Below, piece after piece: positions 23,359 to 30,969 of a DNA stretch of 41,823 nt. The stretch lies in the NCBI GenBank assembly GCA_964561455.1, contig CAZLPS010000031.1, positions 1 through 41,823 on the forward strand. Direction: 5' to 3'. The DNA comes from JABDGR01 sp964561455. Its GTDB lineage: Bacteria; Verrucomicrobiota; Verrucomicrobiia; Opitutales; JABDGR01. The first letter of the stretch is position 1. Every line of letters begins with the position of its first letter. The translations under genes and the position numbers were made by a program. Below the pieces are notes generated by a model. The model saw only the letters and a list, made by a program, of their open reading frames with translations. It had not been told where the DNA came from and made no database searches.

Positions 23359-24402
23359 ATGAAAACCACCCGCCACCTGCCAGTTTCCGCTAGTTCCTTC
23401 CGCCGCCGTCTTTCGGCTGGTGCCTTGGCTGGTCTTACGACTGGCTGGGTTACCCTCGTACCCTCCGCTTTCAGCCAGCCGACGCCCGCGCCAGCCCCGA
23501 CGCCTGCGCCGGCAGCAGAAGCGGCACCCGCCCCAGCCCCGGTCGTGGCAGCTTCCCCGGCGGCCCCGGGCAATGGACCCTTGGACAATGTTTTGGCGTC
23601 CCAAGCGCAGAACCCTTATCTCCCCGACGGCTACAATCCGACACCCCCGGTTCAGCCCGTGACTCGCATAGCCCCCCTGCCCGTGGTGGCCAACGTCCAA
23701 TATCGGGGCTTTTCCGTGGAGGGCAACACCACCTATTACGTGGTTTATGACGTTCGCAGCCAGCAAAGCCATTGGTTGACCGTCGGTGGATCCGCTTGGA
23801 ACCTTCCCAACGGTGGGACGGTGGCTGTAGCGGGAGCTGATTCCAGCGGCTCGACCCTTCAGTTGGATCAATCTGGCCGAATTTCTCCCATTCCCCTTTA
23901 TCACGCTCCTGCTACCCAGGCGGCTCCCCCGACGATCGGTCAAACCGCGCCCACCATCCTTACGTCTACCAGCGGTCCTGGCGGCGGCGGTGGTCGTCGC
24001 GGAGGTGGTGGCGGTGGCGCGCAAGTTTTGGCCGCACCTGCAGGTCCTCAGGCCGGCGTTTTAGGTGGCGGCCCTGGCGGCGGCGGCGGCTTTGCTGGAG
24101 CTAATGGCACCGGCGGTGGTGGTCGTCGCGGTGGTGGTGGCGCCGGCGCTGGCGGCGGTTTAGGTGCTGGCGGTGGTGGCGGCGGCGGCGGTTTAGGTGG
24201 TGGCGGTGGTGGTCGCGGAGCCGGTGGCGGTGCAGGCGCGGGCGGCGGCGGCGGTGGCTTTGCTGGCGCCGGCGGTGGCGCGGCGGCTGGCGGTGGAGGT
24301 TTTAATACCGGCGCGACCAATACCGGTGTGAACACTGGAACAACCACAAATACTGCGGGTGCGGCCACGCGGCGCACCATTGTCCAACCCACTGGCGGTT
24401 AA
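23359..24402 (+). CDS. Gly-rich secreted protein, candidate GspC/PilP-like partner of the secretin
   Basis: A 347-residue protein from ATG 23359. It has an N-terminal hydrophobic segment (about residues 16-40), a Pro/Ala linker, then a compact ~90-residue domain with 'YRGFSVEGNTTYYVVYDV', 'HWLTVGGSAWNLPNGGTV' and 'STLQLDQSGRISPIPL'. A C-terminal region of about 140 residues is dominated by Gly. The layout of membrane/signal segment, Pro-rich linker and small beta domain, in the slot between gspD and gspE, matches GspC, whose HR domain binds secretin N0. The small domain could be an HR or PilP-like fold; this is inference from layout. The Gly-rich tail is not part of any GspC I know. Confidence 0.5.
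   Translation: MKTTRHLPVSASSFRRRLSAGALAGLTTGWVTLVPSAFSQPTPAPAPTPAPAAEAAPAPAPVVAASPAAPGNGPLDNVLASQAQNPYLPDGYNPTPPVQPVTRIAPLPVVANVQYRGFSVEGNTTYYVVYDVRSQQSHWLTVGGSAWNLPNGGTVAVAGADSSGSTLQLDQSGRISPIPLYHAPATQAAPPTIGQTAPTILTSTSGPGGGGGRRGGGGGGAQVLAAPAGPQAGVLGGGPGGGGGFAGANGTGGGGRRGGGGAGAGGGLGAGGGGGGGGLGGGGGGRGAGGGAGAGGGGGGFAGAGGGAAAGGGGFNTGATNTGVNTGTTTNTAGAATRRTIVQPTGG
23970..24300 (+). repeat. Coding repeat: Gly-rich tail in the GspC-like gene
   Basis: Runs of ggtggtggc/ggcggcggt units encode polyglycine interrupted by Arg, Ala, Phe and Leu (GGGGRRGGGG, GGGGGFAGA). The block ends in a Thr/Asn-rich segment (NTGATNTGVNTGTTTNTAG). The composition parallels the Gly-rich parts of GspD and GspK in the same operon. 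Confidence 0.8.
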
Positions 24403-24413
24403 TTTTGTCAACC

Positions 24414-24445
24414 GGGCGGGCGGAAACCTCCTTTTCCGGCCGCCC
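24414..24445. promoter_or_regulatory. Strong hairpin in the gspE leader
   Basis: Bases 24414-24426 (gggcgggcggaaa) pair with 24433-24445 (tttccggccgccc) over 13 positions with one G-G mismatch, leaving the six-base loop cctcct. It starts 12 bases after the stop of the GspC-like gene and ends 19 bases before the gspE ATG. The loop is the exact complement of the AGGAGG Shine-Dalgarno core. There is no T-run, so a classical terminator is unlikely; mRNA processing or translational tuning between gspD/C-like and gspE is more plausible. Confidence 0.55.
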
Positions 24446-24464
24446 TTCATCCCCTTTACTCCCG

Positions 24465-26243
24465 ATGCCCGCTACAGCTTCCCATTTAAACGCGTTGGCC
24501 GATTGGATTGCCCAGCTCGACGACGAAAAGCAAGCCGCCTTGCGCGATACGCCCTTGGCCGACCGGCAACGCCGGATGTCCGAGTTTACCGCCACAACTC
24601 CGGCGGAAGTGCTCAAGCGCCTTTGCGAACTGACCAAATTGCCCCATTCCGAGCAATTGACGCTGATTCCGAACGCGACGAAGGTTATTCCCCTGCGCTT
24701 GGTGCACGAGTATCAGTGCCTGCCGGTTGAGAATGACAAGTTGGCTCCCGATGAAGTGGCGCTCGCCACTGTCTGGCCACCGGAGCCGCACTGGGACAAC
24801 TGGATTCGCGCCGTTTGCGGGAAACGCCCGGTGTGGATGCTCGGGCCGGCGGAACTGATTGCCAACACCATCACCCAGAGCTTCGGCGTCGGCGCCGGCA
24901 GCCTCAACGACTCCGACCTCACCGGCATTGCCGAGGAAAAGGATGAGGAAGAGGAAGACGAAAATGCGGCGATTATCCGGTTCGTAAACGACGTGGTCAG
25001 CAAAGCCGTCCAGGACCGTGCCACGGATATTCACTTTGAACCCGGCAAGGAATCGCTGGTCATCCGCTACCGCATTGACGGCAATCTCGTGCTCGTCCGC
25101 GTGCCGGACAATCTGGTGCGAGTGCAGAGCGCCATCATCGCGCGCATCAAAATCATGGCGCGCCTGAACATTTCCGAGCGGCGCCGCCCCCAGGACGGCC
25201 GCATCGGCTTCTCGTCAACCGGTGAAGATATTGACATCCGTGTTTCCACGCTGCCGACGCTTTACGGAGAAAGCGTGAGCTTGCGCTTGTTACAACAGAA
25301 GGCCCAGCCCCTGTCCATTGAGGAACTCGGTTTCCTCCCGGAAGACGTGGCCAAGATGACCCCGGCGCTCAAGCGCCCCCACGGCATTATTCTCATCACT
25401 GGTCCAACCGGTTCCGGCAAAAGCACCACCCTCACGGCCTTTATCCGCCAGATTCGCAACCCCGAACTGCGCATCATCACAGTCGAGGATCCCGTCGAAT
25501 ATGAAGTCCCGGGCATCAACCAAACCCAGGTGCATGCGGAAATCGGCCTTACTTTTGCCAACGCCCTGCGCACGGTTCTCCGCCAGGACCCGGACGTCAT
25601 CATGGTCGGTGAAATTCGTGACCGCGAAACCGCGGACATCGCCATTCGTGCTTCACTCACCGGTCACTTGGTGCTGAGCACGGTGCATACCAACGACGCC
25701 CCCGGCGCCGTCACCCGACTGATTGACATGGGCTTGGAGCCGTTCCTGATCGCCTCCTCGCTGGAGATGGTGGTGGCCCAGCGCCTCGTGCGCCGCCTCT
25801 GCCAAGTCTGCAAAGCGCCGTCGGATGACTCCGTCGCATTTGTCGGCGGCTGCCTGGTGGCCTTGAAGATCAACCCGGCTGAAGTGGCGAACGCCCACCA
25901 GTTGTTCAAGCCAGTGGGTTGCGAATCGTGCCGCGGCCTCGGGTATCGTGGTCGAATTTGTTTGGCGGAAGTGCTGCACATTGACGAAGGCGTGCACGAC
26001 CTGATTCTCAAGCGGTCGTCCGCCCAGGACATTCGCCATTACGCGGTTTCGCATGGCATGCGTGGTCTTACCGATTGCGGCTGGGAATTGTGCAAGCGCG
26101 GCATGACCGCCCTCACTGAAGTCATGGACTATGCGGAAATGATGGAAACCGAGGAGAAAATGTCTGTCGTGCCCGCGGACAGCGAAGCGGATTCAGCGGC
26201 AAAAGCAGTGCCGGCAGAGAAACCGGAAGGCAACAAAGCCTGA
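24465..26243 (+). CDS. gspE: T2SS secretion ATPase GspE
   Basis: A 592-residue ATPase from ATG 24465. The N-terminal N1E-like domain is followed by an acidic linker (EEKDEEEEDENAAIIRFVND) and the conserved 'KAVQDRATDIHFEP' segment. Walker A GPTGSGKSTT lies at residues 313-322, the Asp box in 'ITVEDPVEYEVPGINQTQV', Walker B 'DVIMVGEIRDRETADIAI' from about 377 and the His box 'LSTVHTNDAPGA'. A zinc-binding tetracysteine is present as C446/C449 and C486/C489, as in GspE and PilB. The C-terminal ~40 residues are a charged Ala/Lys extension. It drives pseudopilus assembly with GspF and GspL. Confidence 0.95.
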   Translation: MPATASHLNALADWIAQLDDEKQAALRDTPLADRQRRMSEFTATTPAEVLKRLCELTKLPHSEQLTLIPNATKVIPLRLVHEYQCLPVENDKLAPDEVALATVWPPEPHWDNWIRAVCGKRPVWMLGPAELIANTITQSFGVGAGSLNDSDLTGIAEEKDEEEEDENAAIIRFVNDVVSKAVQDRATDIHFEPGKESLVIRYRIDGNLVLVRVPDNLVRVQSAIIARIKIMARLNISERRRPQDGRIGFSSTGEDIDIRVSTLPTLYGESVSLRLLQQKAQPLSIEELGFLPEDVAKMTPALKRPHGIILITGPTGSGKSTTLTAFIRQIRNPELRIITVEDPVEYEVPGINQTQVHAEIGLTFANALRTVLRQDPDVIMVGEIRDRETADIAIRASLTGHLVLSTVHTNDAPGAVTRLIDMGLEPFLIASSLEMVVAQRLVRRLCQVCKAPSDDSVAFVGGCLVALKINPAEVANAHQLFKPVGCESCRGLGYRGRICLAEVLHIDEGVHDLILKRSSAQDIRHYAVSHGMRGLTDCGWELCKRGMTALTEVMDYAEMMETEEKMSVVPADSEADSAAKAVPAEKPEGNKA

Positions 26244-26307
26244 CCGTCCGGGGTTTAACCCGCTGTCCCATCCTTTGGCCAAAATTTACTCCCCCACCCC
26301 TCAATCA

Positions 26308-26329
26308 GGCCGGGGACTGACCCCCGGCT
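26308..26329. terminator. GC hairpin between gspE and gspF (weak terminator candidate)
   Basis: gccgggg-actgac-ccccggc (26309-26328) forms a 7-bp GC stem with a six-base loop, extended by one G-T pair. A T-run (cgttttttac) follows only about 15 bases later, too far for a typical intrinsic terminator. It may attenuate or process the transcript rather than end it. It lies in the 144-base gap before gspF, which otherwise shows nothing. Confidence 0.35.
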
Positions 26330-26387
26330 GGAAACTACTTCACGTTTTTTACTTTAATTCCCCGAGCCCCCCAGCCATCATTTTGTC

Positions 26388-27677
26388 ATGCCGACTTTTT
26401 CCTACCGTGCGGTAAATTCGAAAGGCGAGACGCAGTCCGGCATCATGGATGCCGCGAACCGCGGCGCCGTGATTCAGAAATTGCGCACAATGAGCTTGAA
26501 GCCGGTGGACGTCGCCGCCAAGGGCGGCGCGGCGGCGGCGGAATCCGTGTCGCGCGCCAAGGACGCGATTGCCCCTGACGCGGCGGTGGCCGCCAAGGCC
26601 GCCGAGCCACTCAAGCTCCTGGAGCCCGATGGCTTCAAGGGTGAAAAAGTCGCCTTGGGCTTCCTCAAAAAGCTTTACCAACTGAACAGTGGCGGCATGC
26701 CGTTGGGCGACTCCATTCGCCTGCTGAGCGTGCGCGTGAGCGACCCCAAACAGGCATCGGTGGCCACACGGATTTGGAAGGACATCAGCGAAGGCCGCAC
26801 TTTTGCCAACGCGCTGCGCAATTATCCGAAGACTTTCAATACCGCGACGGTATCGCTGATTGAAGCGGGGGAAACCACCGGCAACCTCGTCCCGGTCCTG
26901 AAGAATGTCATTGACCACCTCGAGGAGCAGGCCGGATTGCGGAAAAAAATTGTGGGTGGGCTGGCGTATCCGATTTTCATTTGCGGCCTCGCCTTCGGCG
27001 TGCTGCTGCTGTTCCTCTACTTCCTCCTGCCGCGCATCGAAGACATGATGCACAGCATGGGTGGCGAACTGCCCTTGATGACCCGGATACTGATCAGCGT
27101 TTCCAATTTTGCCGCTCATTGGGGCTGGGCCGTGTTGCTGGTGGCCATTGTCATAGCGGTCACCATCTACCGGTGGCGCCAGACTCCGGAAGGGCGCCAT
27201 GGCACGGACGGCTGGTGCCTGAAAATTCCGCTGCTAAACAACATCTTTCTGAACATTGATATTTGCCATATTTCCAACCTCTGCGCCACCCTGCTCGAAA
27301 GCGGTCTGAACACCACGGAAACTCTCCGCATGACCGAGCGCACCGTGTCCAACACGGTCGTGCAATCCCGCTTCAATGCGGCCCGCACGCTCATTAATGA
27401 CGGCGCCTCGTTCTCCAACGCCTTTCGCCGGTTCGGAGTGCTCCCGGACTTGGATTTGGACATGCTTTCCGTCGGCGAGAATACGGGCAATATCGCCAAG
27501 AGCTTCCGCGAAATCTACAAACAACACAGCCAGCAATTGAGCGACCAATTCCAGCTTTTGACCATCGTCATCACTGGCGGCGCCCTCGGCACCGCCTTTC
27601 TGATGGTCGCCGTTTTGGCGGTCAGCATCGTGTTGAGCGTGCTGGGCATGAGCAAGAACATTCTGGGCAAACGATAG
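26388..27677 (+). CDS. gspF: T2SS inner-membrane platform protein GspF
   Basis: A 429-residue polytopic protein starting MPTFSYRAVNSKGETQSGIM, the standard GspF/PilC N-terminus. Two T2SSF domains are visible. The first has 'LNSGGMPLGDSIRLLSVRV' and 'LIEAGETTGNLVPVLKNVI'; the second has 'LLESGLNTTETLRMTERTV' and 'LDMLSVGENTGNIAKSFREI'. Three transmembrane segments lie near residues 190-213, 235-260 and 395-420. GspF links the ATPase to the pseudopilus base. A slightly Ala-rich stretch around residues 45-75 separates the N-terminal cap from the first domain. It is the last canonical T2SS gene in this run. Confidence 0.94.
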   Translation: MPTFSYRAVNSKGETQSGIMDAANRGAVIQKLRTMSLKPVDVAAKGGAAAAESVSRAKDAIAPDAAVAAKAAEPLKLLEPDGFKGEKVALGFLKKLYQLNSGGMPLGDSIRLLSVRVSDPKQASVATRIWKDISEGRTFANALRNYPKTFNTATVSLIEAGETTGNLVPVLKNVIDHLEEQAGLRKKIVGGLAYPIFICGLAFGVLLLFLYFLLPRIEDMMHSMGGELPLMTRILISVSNFAAHWGWAVLLVAIVIAVTIYRWRQTPEGRHGTDGWCLKIPLLNNIFLNIDICHISNLCATLLESGLNTTETLRMTERTVSNTVVQSRFNAARTLINDGASFSNAFRRFGVLPDLDLDMLSVGENTGNIAKSFREIYKQHSQQLSDQFQLLTIVITGGALGTAFLMVAVLAVSIVLSVLGMSKNILGKR

Positions 27678-27791
27678 ATTCCACGACCGGGAACCCCGGG
27701 GACGGAAAAATGGCGCCAGGAAACGGTGCAGAATGCATCCACTGCTATTGTGCTCGACACCGATTGGGCGGGGGTTATTTTACGGATTCAT

Positions 27792-29396
27792 ATGAATTCC
27801 CGCCGTTGGATGTTTGCCGCTGTTTCCAGTCTCGCCCTTGTGGCCGGACTTGTTTTTCTTCCTGCTTGCTCCAAATCCGAAGAACCGGCCGCTTCGCCGG
27901 TCAGCCCGGCGCCAGTCAGCGCCCCCGCCTCACCGCAAGTCCCGGCCAGCGGTAAATCCGGCCCGGCCACCGCAATCGCCAATCACCTGGAATTCGGCGG
28001 CGAATTCTTTGCCGTCATTGACACCAAGGGAGAAATTGAAAAAGCCGGCAACTCCATTGCGGACCTGCTTGCCACCGGCTTTAACTCCGCCATGGGCGGT
28101 ACCGGCACCCCGCCAATGGATTTCCACGCCCTGATGAAACGCCTCGGCCTGTATGACATTGACGGCTTCGGCCTGAGTTCCTGGCAGGCGACCAGCGACC
28201 CGTTCCATCATAGTCGCATGTTTCTTTACGCCCCCCGCGAACGCCAGGGCTTGTTGAAGGTATTTGGTCCTCCGACGGCCACCCCTTTCCTTACCGCCAC
28301 GGAACTGGCCCCGGCCGATGCGGACATTGTCATGGAATCCAACTTTGACGTGAAGTCGGTGTATGACCTGATCAGGAGCTACGTCCAAGACGTCGGTGGC
28401 CAATCGGCGGTGGCCCAGATGGACGCAACCATGAAACAGCCGATGGCACCCGGTGCGAAGACCACCGTCGAAGGCCTCTTAAACCGCCTGAACACCCGCT
28501 ATCTGTTCGTCGCCCGGGGCGACCCTTCCCACTCCATCCCCTTGGGCCCCGGCGCCACCATGCCCACCGTGGATTTCCTCATCGGAATTGATGGCTTGGC
28601 GGACGTCGTGGACGAACTCGAGCCGATTTTAACCAGCATGCTTCCCGGAAAGACCGCCACCAAGAACGGGATGAAAACCATCACGCTCGATTTGGGCCTG
28701 CCGCCGCCTTACCAACTCGTATTCGTGGCCGATCCAAAAAGCAAACGGCTCTACCTCGCCTCGCGCGATTCATTTACCGACGACACCATCTTTGGCAAGG
28801 GCGCGCGCCTGAACACTTCGGCGGACTTTAAGGCCGCCACCGCCGGGCTGCCTGACAAAGGATCGGGACTGAGTTATCTTTCCCAAAAAGGGCAAACGAC
28901 CATCGTACAGATTGCCAAACAAGCGATGACCATGATGCCCCCTTCGGTCGGCGACCAATCCGCCGCCCTCTATTTCCCCGGCTGGGACCACGCTCCGCAC
29001 GGCCAGGCCTCGGTTGAAACGGTTTCGAAGGAGGGCATTCTCATTCAAACTTATATGCCGGCTTCGATTAAAAATGTGGTGATCATGGGGCCTGCCCTCG
29101 TCGCCGGTTTGATGAGTGCGACGGGCGTTACTGCCCCGAGCAGTGTTCCTGCGATGGGAGGAGATAAGGCCATCACAAACAATTTGCGCCAAATCGCCAA
29201 TGCCAGTTTGACCTACATAGTAGACAAAGGCGTTACCGAAGTTCGCTACCAGGATCTCATCAGCGGCCCCAAGCCCTACTTGCAACCCGTCACGCCCGTA
29301 GCCGGTGAAAACTACGACAATATTGTTGTTCGCCCGACCACCACCCGCATTTCCGTCACCACTGCGGCCGGTCAAATCGTAAGTTACGATTTGTAA
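27792..29396 (+). CDS. Lipoprotein with pilin-like C-terminal domain, unknown function
   Basis: A 534-residue protein from ATG 27792 with a lipobox (LVFLPAC, C26), hence an exported lipoprotein. The main part (about residues 60-440) is not a family I recognise; it includes 'EFFAVIDTKGEIEKAGNSIA' and 'LMKRLGLYDIDGFGLSSWQA' and looks like two related alpha/beta halves. The last ~80 residues, 'ITNNLRQIANASLTYIVDKG' through 'GENYDNIVVRPTTTRISV', match the C-terminal domains of the next two proteins and resemble the globular part of verrucomicrobial type IV pilin-like proteins. It lies 114 bases after gspF on the same strand, so an accessory role in the secretion machine is likely but unproven. 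Confidence 0.7.
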   Translation: MNSRRWMFAAVSSLALVAGLVFLPACSKSEEPAASPVSPAPVSAPASPQVPASGKSGPATAIANHLEFGGEFFAVIDTKGEIEKAGNSIADLLATGFNSAMGGTGTPPMDFHALMKRLGLYDIDGFGLSSWQATSDPFHHSRMFLYAPRERQGLLKVFGPPTATPFLTATELAPADADIVMESNFDVKSVYDLIRSYVQDVGGQSAVAQMDATMKQPMAPGAKTTVEGLLNRLNTRYLFVARGDPSHSIPLGPGATMPTVDFLIGIDGLADVVDELEPILTSMLPGKTATKNGMKTITLDLGLPPPYQLVFVADPKSKRLYLASRDSFTDDTIFGKGARLNTSADFKAATAGLPDKGSGLSYLSQKGQTTIVQIAKQAMTMMPPSVGDQSAALYFPGWDHAPHGQASVETVSKEGILIQTYMPASIKNVVIMGPALVAGLMSATGVTAPSSVPAMGGDKAITNNLRQIANASLTYIVDKGVTEVRYQDLISGPKPYLQPVTPVAGENYDNIVVRPTTTRISVTTAAGQIVSYDL

Positions 29397-29442
29397 TTGG
29401 TCGCGACTGGCGCACCGATTAACCGCCAACTTCCGCCCCACC

Positions 29443-29979
29443 GTGAAGAACGCCATAAATCTTGCGGTGGGAATCCTGCTGGGTTTGCTGCTCGCCTGGC
29501 TGCTCGGCTTTTTTGACCACGGCCCGCCGACCGCTCCGGCTGCAGTTGCGGGGCCGGCCGCGTCGACCCCGGCTTCGCTTGCCGCCGCCACGGCCAAACC
29601 GATTTTGGTCACCGTGGCGACGCCGCGCGCCAATGTTGTCATGCCGACCGTCGCCCCCGTAGCGGCGCATGGTCCGGACGCAACGCCCGCCAAGGCAACC
29701 AGCCCGGCACCGGCGGTTTCCTCCATCCAGCAACAGGGGCGGGTCAAGGCCATGACTAATAACCTGCGCATACTCAGCTCCGCCGCGCAGCAGTATATGC
29801 TGGAAAAGCGCGTGACCACCGCCAGCTATTACGACCTGGTCGGCACCGGGACTGATAATTACATCCGCTCCATCAACCCAGTCATGGGCGAGGATTATAC
29901 GGGCATTATGGTCAACCAAACGGACACCCAAGTCAATATTGTCGCGCCGGACGGCACTTATGTCGAGTTTAACCTCTGA
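29443..29979 (+). CDS. Membrane-anchored protein with pilin-like C-terminal domain (paralogue A)
   Basis: A 178-residue protein from GTG 29443. One N-terminal transmembrane helix (residues 3-23, INLAVGILLGLLLAWLLGFF) has no prepilin cleavage site. It is followed by a Pro/Ala/Thr linker to about residue 100 and then the shared domain: 'NNLRILSSAAQQYMLEKRVT', 'ASYYDLVGTGTDNYI', 'GEDYTGIMV' and a final 'GTYVEFNL'. The domain resembles the C-terminal part of verrucomicrobial pilins, here held in the inner membrane by a plain anchor. With its paralogue downstream it may interact with the pseudopilus or its substrates. Confidence 0.75.
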   Translation: MKNAINLAVGILLGLLLAWLLGFFDHGPPTAPAAVAGPAASTPASLAAATAKPILVTVATPRANVVMPTVAPVAAHGPDATPAKATSPAPAVSSIQQQGRVKAMTNNLRILSSAAQQYMLEKRVTTASYYDLVGTGTDNYIRSINPVMGEDYTGIMVNQTDTQVNIVAPDGTYVEFNL

Positions 29980-30003
29980 CGCATTCCCTCACCAGCAACC
30001 CTT

Positions 30004-30549
30004 ATGAACCGGCAAACGATCATTAATTTGGGGATAGGGGTTTTGGTCGGCTTGATCCTCGCGTGGCTGCTGGGGCTGTTTGACCCCCACTCCCTTCCGG
30101 CCCCGGCCGCTTCATCAGCCCAAGCGGCGGCGCCTGGAGTGCCAAAGCCCGCTTTTACAACCGCAACTGCGACCAAAGCCAGTGTGGCCATGCCCGCTGT
30201 GGCCTCCGTCCCGGCGCATGGGCCGGACCCCGCCCCGGCCAAGGCCTCCGCCAGCGCCACCACCACCCTATCGGATCCGGATAATTTTGACCGGGTTCGC
30301 CAGCAATCACGCCTCAAAGCGGCGACCAATAATCTCCGCATTCTGGCTGCTTCCGCCCAGCAGTACATGGAGGATAAGGACGTTTCTTCGGCGAGCTATT
30401 ACGACCTTGTCGGCACAGGAACGGACAACTATGTCCGCTCGGTCAGTCCGGTATCAGGCGAAGACTACACGGATTTCATCATCTTTAAAGATCAGACGCA
30501 GGTTTCCGTATCCGCGGCTTCCTTCGGCACGGTGACCTTCAATCTCTGA
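30004..30549 (+). CDS. Membrane-anchored protein with pilin-like C-terminal domain (paralogue B)
   Basis: A 181-residue paralogue of the preceding gene, 24 bases downstream. The transmembrane anchor 'LGIGVLVGLILAWLLGLFDP', the Pro/Ala linker and the C-terminal domain ('NNLRILAASAQQYMEDKDVS', 'ASYYDLVGTGTDNYV', 'GEDYTDFII', 'GTVTFNL') align along the whole length, so the pair arose by tandem duplication. The linkers even share 'VAMPAVASVPAHGPDPAPAK'-like text with paralogue A. No prepilin signal and no enzymatic motif are seen. It ends the run of same-strand genes that begins with gspG1; the next gene is convergent. Confidence 0.75.
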   Translation: MNRQTIINLGIGVLVGLILAWLLGLFDPHSLPAPAASSAQAAAPGVPKPAFTTATATKASVAMPAVASVPAHGPDPAPAKASASATTTLSDPDNFDRVRQQSRLKAATNNLRILAASAQQYMEDKDVSSASYYDLVGTGTDNYVRSVSPVSGEDYTDFIIFKDQTQVSVSAASFGTVTFNL

Positions 30550-30556
30550 GCCCGCC

Positions 30557-30865
30557 TCACGCCCGCGCGGCGGGGCATCGCTCAATCTTGCGGGCCAGTT
30601 CCACGTCCAGCGCCGTCACGCGCCCGCCGGCGTCGTGGGTGTTCAGGGCCAAATCCACCTTGTTATACACGTTCTTGATTTCAGGATGGTGGTCCAATCC
30701 TTCGGCTTCGAGGCCAATGCGCACAATGAACGTGAGCGCATCGCGAAAATTCTTGAATTGAAAGGTTTTGACGAGCTTGTGGCCGGTGAAGGCCCAACCG
30801 GGCAATTCCGGCAGCACGGAATTCACTTCGGCATCAGTCAACGGAACGCGGGGAGTTTTGGACAT
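30557..30865 (-). CDS. 4a-hydroxytetrahydrobiopterin dehydratase (pterin-4a-carbinolamine dehydratase)
   Basis: A 102-residue protein, the normal length of this family. The active-site region 'GLDHHPEIKNVYNKVDLALN' and the following 'THDAGGRVTALDVELARKIE' contain the three catalytic histidines (the HH pair and the TH) of the PCD/DCoH fold. The enzyme dehydrates 4a-hydroxytetrahydrobiopterin formed by aromatic amino-acid hydroxylases, although many bacteria carry it without such a hydroxylase and may use it in molybdopterin-related chemistry. No hydroxylase gene is near. It ends seven bases from the stop of the convergent anchored protein. Confidence 0.93.
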   Translation of the reverse strand: MSKTPRVPLTDAEVNSVLPELPGWAFTGHKLVKTFQFKNFRDALTFIVRIGLEAEGLDHHPEIKNVYNKVDLALNTHDAGGRVTALDVELARKIERCPAARA

Positions 30866-30969
30866 GACGTGAACTTACCATAAAACGGGCCGCGTTCAAC
30901 GCCCAACATCAATTTCAATTGCCAAAAGCTCAATGCGCCATTTCGGTTTGAAAAATTTTCATCCGGCCT

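Noticed and set aside
26308..26350. Strong intrinsic terminator between gspE and gspF
   Set aside because: The hairpin is real, but the T-run is about 15 bases away and the next gene is gspF on the same strand. I list it only as a weak candidate.
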